NCBI GenBank assembly: GCA_947650365.1
Contig: CANTAL010000200.1
Location: 186,001 to 250,000, forward strand
Length of the DNA: 64,000 nucleotides
Origin: Chamaelirium japonicum
Taxonomy: Eukaryota; Streptophyta; Magnoliopsida; Liliales; Melanthiaceae
Direction of reading: 5' to 3'
Within the stretch, counting starts at the first letter, position 1, and each line of letters opens with the position of its first letter. Below the pieces are notes generated by a model. The model was given only the letters and a program-made list of their open reading frames with translations, was not told where the DNA came from and searched no databases. Made by a program: the position numbers and the translations under genes. Below, piece by piece: positions 49,890-63,273 of the stretch.

Positions 49890-50975
49890 TGTTGAGCGAC
49901 CAATTTATGCAAATTATCCGATTATTCTCAAGCATATATCATCAGTTTGTTACGTAAAACTTTCATAATACACGTAAACTGCATGATTTTCTCTACATCA
50001 TTAGCATTATCTGAGTTTTTCTTCGAGAGAACTATCATCAATTATTTGTAGAGCGGGTGCGAAGCAAGTGCGGAGGATTATTGTAATTTCTGAAGAAGTT
50101 TTCAAAGTAGTGGGTGTAACTTTTCTTCGATTCAATAAAATAGTCTTTTATTAACATTTTTTTGCACTCTTCTCCTTCTGCAATGTTTAGTCTTATTAAC
50201 TTTTCTGTTAGCATTCAACCCATGGCCGGCTAAACTCCCTCCCACCAGGGAGAGGGGTCAACACCATGGTAAATAGTTAGTTCTCATTTTGCACTTTGCT
50301 CTTGATCATACTTAACGTTTTTGTCTCTTTCTTAATTTAATTTTTAAGTGAGAACGAAGATCACCCGTGTTTCCATTCGATTGGGATTCGGGTGATACTT
50401 TAACACTCAAATATTAAATCATTAACTAAGATGGCTAAGATTTATATCATTATTATTTTTATCTAATTTTCATTATATGAATTTTCACAATTGAATTAGT
50501 TTTACTTCTTCACTATAAGAAGAATTCTATTCATAATATTGTGAGAATATTATATAATAAAATTATATAAATGGGGCTTTCACTCTATATCTTCCACTTG
50601 AGTCGGGAAAACTTCCGCTCTCAAGGGTGGACAGAAAAGAGTAACATTGCAAAGGAACTTTACTCAATACCATGGCTAACAAACCCCTCTCCTGGGCAGA
50701 TCTGTCTTCTGATAATCCTTTTATTTACGTTTCTAGTTTTCGTTTTGCTTCTTAAAACAAAGAATCTTCAAAATAAAAAAATAAAAAATAAAATCCAAAC
50801 TCCATTCAATTCAAAGTAGTTTTCTTTGTGATCTCTTTTCTCTAAGCATCTAATTACGTGTGGTTCGATCTTGTACTTGCCCTTTACTATTAAAGTTCTC
50901 TGAGTTATAATTATAGGTATTGGTTTTTGATAAATAGCTTTCATACAATGACAATACGCAAAAATCACTCTATCA
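49890..50975 (+). repeat. Element 3 right LTR (single copy)
   Basis: About 1086 bp from TGTTGAGCG to ACTCTATCA, after which reverse satellite starts. It contains AATAAA at about 50134 and a TATA box at about 50564. No second copy exists in the window, so the ends are inferred from TG...CA, the polypurine tract and the satellite boundary. A short open frame at 50571-50819 lies just after the TATA box and shows no domain. Confidence 0.75.
50564..50572 (+). promoter_or_regulatory. Element 3 LTR TATA box
   Basis: TATATAAAT, with a second possible TATATAATA at 50551. Transcription from here would run into the downstream satellite. Confidence 0.55.
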
Positions 50976-51502
50976 TGAATGAATTAGAATAGATCGTGCG
51001 AATGAATTAGAATGGATATATTCGTGCGAATGAATTAGAATTGATTGTATGAATGAATTACAATGGATCGTATGAATGAATTAGATTGGATCGTGCGAAT
51101 GAATTAGAATGGATCGTATGAATGAATTAGAATGGATACATTCGTGCGAATGAATTAGAATGAATCGTATGAATGAATTAGATTGGATTATATGAATGAA
51201 TTAGAATGGATCGTACAAATGAATTAGAATGGATCGTACGAATGAATTAGAATGGATACATTCGTGCGAAAGAATTAGAATGGATCATATAAAGGAATTA
51301 GGGTGGATCGTACGAATGAATTAGAATGGATAAATTCGTGCGAAAGAATTAGAATGGATTGTATTAATGAATTAGAATGGATAATATGAATGAATTAGAA
51401 TGGATCGTGCGAATGAATTAGAATGGATCGTATGAATGAATTAGAATGGATCGTGCGAATGAATTAGAATGGATCGTATGAATGAGTAAGAATGGATCAT
51501 AC
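50976..51502 (-). repeat. 23-bp minisatellite, reverse run
   Basis: Reverse satellite beginning exactly at the end of the element 3 LTR. It includes the GAATTAGGGTGG module. Confidence 0.93.
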
Positions 51503-54129
51503 GTACGATCCATTCTAATTCATTCATACGATCCATTCTAATTCATTCGCACGAATGTATCCATTCTAATTCATTTGTACGATCTATTCTAATTCATTCG
51601 CACAATCTATTCTAATTCATTCGTACGATCTATTCTAATTCATTCGCACGATCCATTCTAATTCATTTGTACGATCCATTCTAATTCATTCATACAATCC
51701 ATTCTAATTCTTTTGCACGAATGTATCCATTCTAATACATTCGTACGATCCATTCTAATTCCTTCGTACGATTCATTCTAATTCCTTCGTACGATCCATT
51801 CTAACTCATTCATATGATCCAATCTAATTCATTCGTACGATCCATTCGAATTCATTCATACGATCCATTCTAATTCATTCATACGATCCATTCTAATTCA
51901 TTCGCACGAATGTATCCATTCTAATTCATTCGTACGATCCATTCTAATTTATTCGCACGATCCAATCTAATTCATTCATGCGATCCATTCTAATTCATTC
52001 GTACAATCCATTCTAATTCATTCTAATTACTTCGCATAATCCATTCGTATGATCCATTCTAATTCATTCGTGCTAAGGAATTCATTTGTACGATCCATTC
52101 TTATTCATTCGTACGATCCATTCTAATTCATTCATACGATCCATTCTAATTCATTCGTACGATCCATTCTAATTCATTCGCACGATCCATTCTAATTCAT
52201 TTGCACGAATGTATCCATTCTAATTCATTCGTACGATCCATTCTAATTCATTTGCACAAATGTATCCATTCTAATTCATTTGTATGATCCATTCTAATTC
52301 ATTCACACGATCCAATCTAATTCTTTTGCACGATCCATTCTAATTCATTCGTACGATCCATTCTATTTCATTCGTACGATCCATTCTTACTCATTCGTAC
52401 GATCCATTCTAATTCATTTGCACGAATGTATCCATTCTAATTCATTCGTACGATCCATTCTAATTCATTCGCACGATCCATTCTAATTCATTCATACGAT
52501 CCATTCTAATTCATTCGTACGATCCATTCTAATTCCTTTGTACGATCCATTCGTATTCATTCATACGATCCATTCTAATTCATTCATACGATCTATTCTA
52601 ATTCATTCTCACGAATGTATCCATTCTAATTTATTCGTACGATCCATTCTAATTCATTCGCACGATCCAATCTAATTCATTCCACAATCCATTCTAATTC
52701 ATCATTCGCACAATCTATTCTAATTCATTCGCACGATCCATTCTAATTTGTTACCATGATCCATTCTAATTCATTCGTACGATCCATTCTATTTCATTCG
52801 TACGATCCATTCTTACTCATTCGTACGATCCATTCTAATTCATTCGTACGATCCATTCTAATTCCTTCGTACGATCCAATCTAATTCCTTCGTATGATCC
52901 ATTCTAATTCCTTCGTACGATCCAGTCTATTTCATTCGTATGATCCATTCTAATTCCTTCGTACGATCCATTCTAATTCATTCCCATGAATGTATCCATT
53001 CTAATTCATACGTACGATCCATTCTAATTCATTCATACGATGCGATCTAAATCATTCGCACGAATGTATCCATTCAAATTCATTCGTACGATCCATTCTA
53101 ATTCCTTCGCACAATCTATTCTAATTCATTCCTACGATCCATTCTAATTCATTAGCACGATCCAATCTAATTCATTCGTACGATCCATTCTATTTCATTC
53201 GTACGATCCATTCTTACTCATTCGTACGATCCATTCTAATTCATACGCACGAATGTATCCATTCTAATTCATTTGTACGATCCATTCTAAGTCATTCGCA
53301 CGATCCATTCCAATTCATTCATACGATCCAATCTAATTCAATCGTACGATCCATTCTAATTCATTCGCACAATCTATTCTAATTAATTTGTACGATCCAT
53401 TCTAATTCATTAGCACGATCCATTCTAACTCTTTCGTACAATCCATTCTAATTCATTCGTACGATCCATTCTAATTCATTCATACGATCCATTCTAATTC
53501 ATTCGCACGAATGTATCCATTCTAATTCCTTCGTACGATCCATTCTAATTCATTCTAATTCTTTCGCACGAATGTATCTATTCTAATTCATTCGTACGAT
53601 CCACCCAAATTCCTTCGTATGATCCACTCTAATTCATTCGCACAATTGTATCCATTCTAATTCATTCATACGATCCATTCGAATACATTCATACTATCTA
53701 TTCTAATTCATTCGTACGATCCATTCTAATTCATTTATATGATCCATTCTAATTCATTCGCACGATCCATTCTAATTCATTCATACGATCCATTCTAATT
53801 CATTCATACAATCTATTCTAATTCTTTCGCACGAATGTATCCATTCTAATTCAGTCGTACGATCCACCCTAATTCCTTCGTATGATCCATTCTAATTCTT
53901 TTGCACGAATGTATCCATTCTAATTCCTTCGTACGATCCATTCTAATTCCTTCGTACGATCCATTCTAATTCATTCGTACGATCCACTCTAATTCATTCA
54001 TATGATCCATTCTAATTCATTCGTACGATCCATTCTAATTCTTTCGCACGAATGCATCCATTCTAATTCATTCGTATGATCCATTCTAATTCATTCGCAT
54101 GATCCATTCTAATTCATTCATACGATCCA
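51503..54129 (+). repeat. 23-bp minisatellite, forward run
   Basis: A forward run of 2.6 kb. About 52200-53900 matches 15480-17100 in variant order. A small disruption near 52050-52080 (CATTCGTGCTAAGGAATTC) is a degenerate inverted unit. Confidence 0.93.
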
Positions 54130-56697
54130 TGAATTAGAATGGATCGTGCGAACGAATTAGAATGGATTGTACGAATGAATTAGAATAGATTGTGCGAATG
54201 AATTAGAATGGATCGTACGAATGAATTAGAATGGATCGTATGAATGAATTAGCACGATCCATTCTAATTCTTTCACACGAATGTATCCATTCTAATGCAT
54301 TTATACGATCCATTCTAATTCATTCATACGATCTATTCTAATTCATACGTATGATCCATTCTAATTCATTTGCACGATCCATTCTAATTCATTCGCACGA
54401 ATGTATCCATTCTAATTAATTTGCAGGAATGTATCCATTCAAATTCATTCGTACGATCCATTCTAATTCATTCGCACGATCCAATCTAATTCATTCGCAC
54501 GATCCATTCTAATTCATTCATACGATCCCTTCTATTTCATTCGTATGATCCATTCTTACTCATTCGTACGATCCATTCTAATTCATTCGCATGAATGTAT
54601 CCATTATAATTCATTCGTACGATCCATTCTAATTCATTCGCACGATCCATTCTAATTCATTCATATGATCCTTTATAATTCATTCGTATGATCAATTCTA
54701 ATTCTTTCGTACGATCCATTCTAATTCATTAGCACGATTGATCGTATGAATGAATTAGAATGGATCATGCGAATGAATTAGAATGGATCGTATGAATGAA
54801 TTAGAATGGATCGTATGAATGAATTAGAATAGATTGTGCGAATGAATTAGAATGGATCGTACGAATGAATTAGAATGGATACATTCATGCGAATGAATTA
54901 GAATGGATCGTGTGAATGAATTAGAATGGATCGTATGAATGAATTAGAATGGATCGTGCGTATGACTTAGAATGAATTAGAATGGATACATTCGTGCGAA
55001 CGAATTAGAATGGATCATACGAAGGAATTAGGGTGGATCATACGAATGAATTAGAATGGATCGTGCGAATGCATTAGAATGGATTCTACGAATGAATTAG
55101 AATGGATCGTGCGAATGAATTAGAAAGCATACATTTGTGCAAATGAATTAGAATGGATTGTATGAATGAATTAGAATAGATCGTACGAATGAAATAGAAT
55201 GGATCGTATGAATGAATTTGAATGGATACATTCGTGCGAATGAATTAAAATGGATCGTACAAATGAGTAAAAATGGTTCATATGAATGAAATAGAATGGA
55301 TCGTACGAATGAATTAGAATGGATTGTGCTAATCAATTAAAATGAATCGTACGAATGAATTAGAATAGATTGTGCGAATGAATTAGAATGGATCGTACGA
55401 ATGAATTAGAATGGATCGTACGAATGAGTATGAATGGATCGTACGAATGAAATAGAATGGATCATAGGAAGGAATTAGAATGGATCGTATGAATGAATTA
55501 GAATGGATCGTACGAATGTATCCATTCTAATTCATATGATCCATTCTAATTCATTCGTACGAATGTATCCATTCTAATTCATTCGTACGATCCACCCTAA
55601 TTTTTTCGCATGATCTATTCTAATTCATTCGCACGAATGTATCTATTCTAATTCATTCGTACGATCCATTAGAATTCATTCATACGATCTATTCTAATTC
55701 ATTCATACGATCCATTCTAATTCATTTGCACGAATGTATCCATTCTAATTCATTTGCATGATCCATTCTAATTCATTCGCACAATCTATTCTAATTTATT
55801 CGTACGATCCATTCTAATTCATTAGCACGATCCATTCTAATTCATTCGTATGATCCATTCTATTTCATTCGTACGATCCATTCTTACTCATTAGCAGAAT
55901 CCATTCTAATTCATTCGCGCGATCCATTCTAATTCATCCATACGATCCATTCTAATTCATTCATACAATCCATTCTAATTCTTACTCATTCGTACGATCC
56001 ATAATAATTCATTCGCACGAATGCATCCATTCTAATTCATTCGTACGATCCATTCTAATTTATTCGCAGGATCCATTCTAATTCATTCATACGATCCATT
56101 CTAATTCATTCGTACGATCCATTCTAATTCATTCGCACAATCTATTCTAATTCATTCGTACGATCCGTTCTAATTCATTAGCACGATCCATTCTAATTCA
56201 TTCGTACGATCCACCCTAATTCCTTCGTATGATCCATTCTAATTCATTCACACGAATGTATCCATTCTAATTCATTCGTACGATCCATTCGAATTCATTC
56301 ATTCGATCCATTCTAATTCATTCATACGATCAATTCTAATTCATTCATACGATCCATTCTAATTCATTCGCACAATCTATTCTAATTCATTCGTCAGATC
56401 CATTCTAATACATTAGCACGATCCATTCTAATTCATTCGTACGATCCATTCTATTTCATTCGTATGTTCCAATCTAATTCATTCATACGATCCATTCTAA
56501 TTCATTCGCACGAATGTATCCTTTCTAATTCATTGTAAGAATGAATTAGATCATATGAATGGATTTTACGAATGAATTAGAATGAGTAAGAATGAATTAG
56601 AATGGATCGTATGAATGAAATTAGAATGGATTGTATGAATTTGAATGGATCGTACGAATGAAATAGAATGGATCGTACGATCCATTCCTACATACGA
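54130..56697. repeat. 23-bp minisatellite, mixed orientation
   Basis: Reverse 54130-54254, forward 54252-54739, reverse 54739-55518, forward 55519-56535, reverse 56537-56678, forward islet 56679-56697. Junctions at 54130 and 56536 are irregular, with partial units and not clean palindromes. No gene is present. Confidence 0.92.
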
Positions 56698-59148
56698 TCG
56701 TATGAATGAATTAGAATGGATCGTACTAATTAATTAGAATGGATCGTATGAATGAATTAGAATAGATCGGGCGAATGAATTAGAATGGATCGTACGAATG
56801 AATTAGAATGGATACATTCGTGCTATTGAATTAGAATGGATCGTACGAATGAGTAAGAATGGATCGTACGAATGAAATAGAATGGGTCGTACGAATGAAT
56901 TAGAATGAATCGTGCTAATGAATTAGAATGGATTGTACAAATGAATTAGAATAGATTGTGCGAATGAATACATTCGTGCGAATGAATTAGAATGGATCGT
57001 ATGAATGAATTAGAAAGGATCGTATAAATGAATTAGAATGGATAGTATGAATGATTTAGAATGGATCGTATGAATGAATTCGAATAGATTGTAAGAATGA
57101 ATTAGAATGGATACATTCATGCGAATGAATTAGAATGGATCATACGAAGGAATTAGGGTGGATCGTACGAATGAATTCGAATGGATACATTCGTGCGAAA
57201 GAATTAGAATCGATTGTATAAATGAATTAGAATGGATCATATGAATGAATTAGAATGGATGGTGCAAATGAATTAGATTGGATCGTACGAATGAATTAGA
57301 ATGGATCGTACGAATGAATTAGAATGGATCGTACGAAGGAATTAGAATGGATCGTGCGAAAGAATTAGAATGGATTGTATGAATGAATTAGAGTGGATAC
57401 ATTCATGCGAAAGAATTAGAATGGATTGTATGAATGAATTAGAATGGATCGTATAAATGAATTAGAATGGATCGTGCGAATGAATTAGAATGGATCGAAC
57501 GTACGAATGAGATAGAATGGATATTTTCGTGCGAAGGAATTAGAATGGATCGTACGAATGGATCATACAAAGGAATTAGAATGGATACATTCGTGCGAAT
57601 GAATTAGAATGGATTGTACGAATGAATTAGAATGGATACATTCTTGCGAATGAATTAGAATGGATCGTATGAATGAATTAGAATGAATTAGAATGGATCG
57701 TACGTATGAAATTAGAATGGATCGTACGAATGAATTAGAATGGATTAGAAAGAATTAGAATGGATCGCACGAATTAATTAGAATGGATACATTCGTGCGA
57801 ATGAATTAAAATGGATCGTATGAATGAATCAGAATGGATCGTACGAATGAATTAGAATAGATCATGCGAATAAATTAGAATGGATCGTACGAATGAATTA
57901 GAATGGATACATTCGTGCGAATGAATTAGAATGGATCGTATGAATGAATTAGAATGGATCGTACGTATGAATTAGAATGGATACATTCATGGTAATGAAT
58001 TAGAATGGATCGCACGAAGGAATTAGAATGGATCATACGAATGAAATAGAATGGATCGTACGAAGGAATTAGAATGGATCATATGAAGGAATTAGAATGG
58101 ATCGTACGAATGAATTATAATGGACACATTCGTGCAAAAGAATTAGAATGGATTGTATGAATGAATTAGAATGGATCGTGCAAATGAATTAGAATGGATC
58201 GTGCGAATGAATTATAATGGATCGTACGAATGAATTAGAATAGATTGTACGAATAAATTAGAATTGATCGTACGAATAAATTGGAATGGATACATTCGTC
58301 TGAATAAATTAGAATGGATCGTATGAATGAATTTGAACGGATCGTATGAATGAATTCGAATGGATCGTACGAATGAATTAGAATGGATACATTCGTGCGA
58401 ATGAATTAGAATGGATCATACGAAGCAATTAGCGTGGATCGTACGAATGAATTAGAATGGATACATTGGTGCGAAAGAATTAGAATGGATTGTATGAATG
58501 AATTAGAATGGATCGTGCAAATGAATTAGAATGGATCATGCGAATGAGGATGCATTCGTGCGAATGAATTAGAATGGATCGTACGAATGAGTAAGAATGG
58601 ATACATTCGTGCGAATGAATTAGAATGGATCGTACGAATGAATTAGAATGGATACATTCGTGCGAATGAATTAGAATGGATCATATGAAGGAATTACGGT
58701 GGATAGTACAAATGAATTAGAATGGATCGTACGAATGAATTAGAATGGATACATTCGTGCGAATGAATTAGAATGTATCATATGAAGGAATTAGGGTTGA
58801 TCGTACGAATGAATTACAATGGATACATTCGTGCGAAAGAATTAGAATGGATTGTTTGAATGAATTAGAATGGATCGTATGAATGAATTAGAATGGATCG
58901 TGCGAATGAATTAGAATGGATCATACGAAGGAATTTGGGTGGATCGTAAGAATGAATTAGAATGGATACATTCTTGCGAAAGAATTAGAATGGATTGTAT
59001 GAATGAATTAGAATGGATCGTGCAAATAAATTAGAATGGATCGTGCGAATGAATTAGAACGGATCGTACGAATGAATTAGAATAGATTGTGCGAATGAAT
59101 TAGAATAGATCGTACAAATGAATTAGAATGAATCGTATGAATAAATTA
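56698..59148 (-). repeat. 23-bp minisatellite, reverse run
   Basis: A reverse run of 2.45 kb with several copies of the GAATTAGGGTGG and GCGAAAG module (about 57140, 58430, 58790, 58930). Nothing else is visible. Confidence 0.93.
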
Positions 59149-59812
59149 GCACGATCCATTCTAATTCTTTCACACGAATGTATCCATTCTAATTCATTCG
59201 TATGATCCATTCTAATTCATTCATACGATCCATTCTAATTCATTCGTACGATCCATTCTAGTTTATTCGTACGATCCATTCTAATTCATTCGCACAATCT
59301 ATTCTAATTCATTCGTGCAATACATTCTAATTCATTCGTACGATCCATTCTAATTCATTCGTACGATACATTCGCATGATCCATTCTAATTCATTCGTAC
59401 GATCCATTCTATTTCATTCATACTATCCATTCTAATTCATTCGCACGATCCATTCTAATTCGTTCATACGATCCATTCTAATTCATTCGTACGATCCATT
59501 CTAATTCATTCATACAATCCATTCTAATTCTTTCGCACGAATGTATCCATTCTAATTCATTCGTACGATCCATTCTAATTCATTCACACGATTCATTCTA
59601 ATTCAATCATACGAACCATTCTAATTCATTCGTACGATCCATTCTAATTAGAATGGATCGTACGAATGAGTAAGAATTGATCTTACTCATTAGCACAATC
59701 CATTCTAATTCATTCATATGATCCATTCTAAATCATTCGCACAATCTATTCTAATTCATTCGTACAATCCTTTCTAATTCCTTCATATGATCCATTCTAA
59801 TTCATTCCCATG
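59149..59812 (+). repeat. 23-bp minisatellite, mainly forward
   Basis: A forward run with a short reverse islet at about 59647-59681. Confidence 0.92.
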
Positions 59813-61586
59813 AATGGATCGTACGAATGAGTAAGAATGGATCGTACGAATGAAATAGAATGGATCGTATGAATGAATTAGAATGGATCGTGCGAATGAA
59901 TTAGAATGGATCGTACGAATGAGTAAGAATGGATCGTACGAATGAAATAGAATGGATCGTACGAATAAATTAGAATGGATCGTGCTAATGAATTAGAATT
60001 GATCGTACGAATGAATTAGAATGGATCGTAAGAATGAATTAGAATGGATCGTAAGAATGAATTAGAATGGATCGTAAGAAAGAATTAGAATGGATCGTGC
60101 GAATGAATTAGAATGGATCGTACGAATGAATTAGAATGGATCATACGAATGAATTAGAATGGATCGTGTGAATGAATTAGAATGGATCGTACGTATAAAT
60201 TAGAATGGATACATACGAAAGAATGGATCGTTCGAATGAATTAGAATGAATCGTACGAAGGAATTAGAATGGATACATTTATGGGAATGAATTAGAATGG
60301 TTCGTATGAAGGAATTAGAATAGATCATACGAATGAAATAGAATGGATCGTACGAAGGAATTAGAATGGATTGTGCGAAGGAATTAGAATGGATCGTATG
60401 ACGGAATTAGAATGGATTGTATGAATGAATTAGAATGGATACATTCGTGCAAAAGAATTAGAATAGATTGTATGAATGAATTAGAATGGATCGTGCAAAT
60501 GAATTAGAATAGATCGTGCGAATGAATTAGATTGGATCGTACGAATGAGTAAGAATGGATCGTACGTATGAATTAGAATGGATACATTCATGGGAATGAA
60601 TTAGAATGGATCGTACGAAGGAATTAGAATGGATTATACAAATGAAGTAGAATGGATCGTACGAAGGAATTAGAATGGATCGTATGAATGAATTAGAATG
60701 GATCGTGCGAATGAATTAGAATGGATTGTATAAATGAATTCGAATGGATCGTACAAATGAATTAGAATGGATACATTCGTGCGAATGAATTAGAATGGAT
60801 CATACGAAGGAATTAGGGTGGATTGTACGAATGAATTAGAATGGATACATTCGTGCGAAAGAATTAGAATGGATTGTATGAATGAATTAGAATGGATCGT
60901 ATGAATGAATTAGAATGGATCGTGCGAATGAATTACAATGGATCGAATGAATGAATTAGAATGGATCGTACGAATGAATTAGAATGGATCATACGAATGA
61001 ATTAGAATGGATCGTGCGAATGAATTAGAATGGATCGTACGAATGAATTAAAATGGATACATTCATTAGAATGGATCGTACGAATGAGTAAGAATGGATC
61101 GTACGAATGAAATAGAATGGATCGTACGAATGAATTACAATGGATCGTGCTAATGAATTTTAATGGATCATACGAATGATGTAGAATAGATTGTGCGAAT
61201 GAATTAGAATGGATCGTACAAATGAATTAGAATGGATCGTATGAATGAATTAGAATGGATCGTGCGAATGAATTAGAATGGATAGTATGACTGAATTAGA
61301 ATGGATACATTCGTGCGAATGAATTAGAATGGATCGTACGAATGAGTAAGAATGGACCGTACGAATGAAATTGAATGGATCGTACAAATGAATTAGAATG
61401 GATCGTGCTAATGATTTAGAATGGATCGTACGAATGAATTAGAATAAATTGTCCAAATGAATACATTCGTGCGAATGAATTAGAATGAATTGTATGAATG
61501 AATTAGAATTGATCGTATGAATGAATTCGAATGGATCGTACGAATGAATTAGAATGGATACATTCGTGTGAATGAATTAGAATGGA
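59813..61586 (-). repeat. 23-bp minisatellite, reverse run
   Basis: A reverse run that ends at the centre of a perfect 34-bp palindrome (61570-61603, GGATCC at the centre). Confidence 0.93.
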
Positions 61587-62519
61587 TCCATTCTAATTCA
61601 TTCCCATGAATGTATCCATTATAATTCAAACATACGATCTATTGCAATTCATTCATACGATCCAATCTAATTCATTCATACAATCCATTCTAATTCATTC
61701 GCACGAATGTATCTATTCTAATTCATTCGTACGATCCATTCTAATTCATTCGCACAATCTATTCTAATTCATTCGTACGATCCATTCTAATTCATTAGCA
61801 CGATCCATTCTAATCCATTCGTACGATCCATTCTAATTCATTCGCACGATCTATTCTAATTCATTCATACGATCCATTCTAATTACTTCGTACGATTCAT
61901 TCTAATTCATTCTAATTCCTTCGTATGATCCATTCTTAATCCTTTGTACGATCCATTCTATTTCATTCGTATGATCCATTTTAATTCCTTCGTACGATCC
62001 ATTCTAATTCTTTCCCATGAATGTATCCATTCTAATTCCTTCATACGATTCATTCTAATTTATTCGTACGATCCATTCTTTCGTATGTATCCATTCTAAT
62101 TCATTCGTACGATCCATTCTAATTCCTTCGCACGATCCAATCTAATTCATTCGCACGATCCATTCTAATTCATTCGTACGATCCATTCTATTTCATTCGT
62201 ACGGTCCATTCTTAATCATCCGTACGATTCATTCTAATTCATTCATATGATCCATTCTAATTCATTCATACAATCCATTCTAATTCTTTCGCACGAATGT
62301 TTCCATTCTAATTCATTCGTACGATCCTCCCTAATTCCTTCGTATGATCCGTTCTAATTCATTCGCACGAATGTATCCATTCTAATTCATTCTTACGATC
62401 CATTTGAATTCATTCATACGATCCATTCTAATTCATTCATACAATCCATTCTAATTCATTCGCATGAATGTATACATTCTAATTCATTCGCACGATCCAT
62501 TCTATTTTATTCGCACAAT
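61587..62519 (+). repeat. 23-bp minisatellite, forward run
   Basis: A forward run. Its right part begins a segment that is repeated 756 bp downstream. Confidence 0.93.
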
Positions 62520-62794
62520 GGATCGTACGATGAATTAGAATGGATCATGCAAATGAATTAGAATGGATCGTACGAATGAATTAGAATGGATCGTGTGAAT
62601 GAATTAGAATGGATCATACGTATGAATTAGAATGGATACATTCATGGGAATGAATTAGAATGGATCGTGGGAATAAATTAGAATGGATCGTATGAATGAA
62701 TTAGAATGGATCATATGAATGAGTTAGAATGGATCGTATGAATGAATTAGAATGAATTAGAATGGATCATACGAATGAAATGAATTAGAATGGA
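62520..62794 (-). repeat. 23-bp minisatellite, reverse run
   Basis: Reverse block of the first 756-bp copy. It ends at a perfect 32-bp palindrome (62779-62810, GGATCC centre). Confidence 0.93.
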
Positions 62795-63273
62795 TCCATT
62801 CTAATTCATTCGTATGATCCATTCTAATTCCTTCGTACGATCCATTCTAATGCATTCGCACGAATGTATCCATTCTAATTCATTCGTACGATCCATTCAA
62901 ATTTATTCGCATGATCCATTCTAATTCATTCATACGATCCATTCTAATTCATTCGTATGATCCATTCTAATTCATTCGCACGATCCATTCTAATTCATTC
63001 ATATGATCCATCCTAATTCATTCATACAATCCATTCTAATTCGTTCGCATGAATGTATCCATTCTAATTCATTCGTACGATCCACCCTAATTCCTTCGTA
63101 TGATCCATTCTAATTCATTCGCACGAATGTATCCATTCTAATTCATTCGTATGATCCATTTGAATTCATTCATACGATCCATTCTAATTCATTCATACAA
63201 TCCATTCTAATTCATTCGCATGAATGTATACATTCTTATTTACTCGCACGATCCATTCTATTTCATTCGCACA
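62795..63273 (+). repeat. 23-bp minisatellite, forward run
   Basis: Forward block of the second 756-bp copy. The switch at its right end has the same ACAATGGAT sequence as 62515. Confidence 0.93.

Larger units (their letters stand above)
47367..50975 (+). mobile_element. Element 3: 5'-truncated, internally deleted Athila-like Ty3/gypsy fragment
   Basis: A 3.6-kb non-satellite block: an Athila-type protease frame, about 1.7 kb of AT-rich non-coding DNA, a polypurine tract and one ~1.09-kb LTR. There is no left LTR, no gag, reverse transcriptase, RNase H or integrase, and no target duplication. Satellite orientation differs on the two sides (forward left, reverse right). The left end breaks within the polyprotein while the right end is a normal LTR end (ACTCTATCA). 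This looks like a rearranged remnant and not a simple insertion. Confidence 0.85.

Noticed and set aside
50571..50819. An 82-codon frame with a hydrophobic stretch in the element 3 LTR
   Set aside because: It begins at the TATA box itself, so its ATG would lie upstream of the expected transcript start. It ends in Lys/Asn-rich AT-biased sequence and has no recognisable domain.
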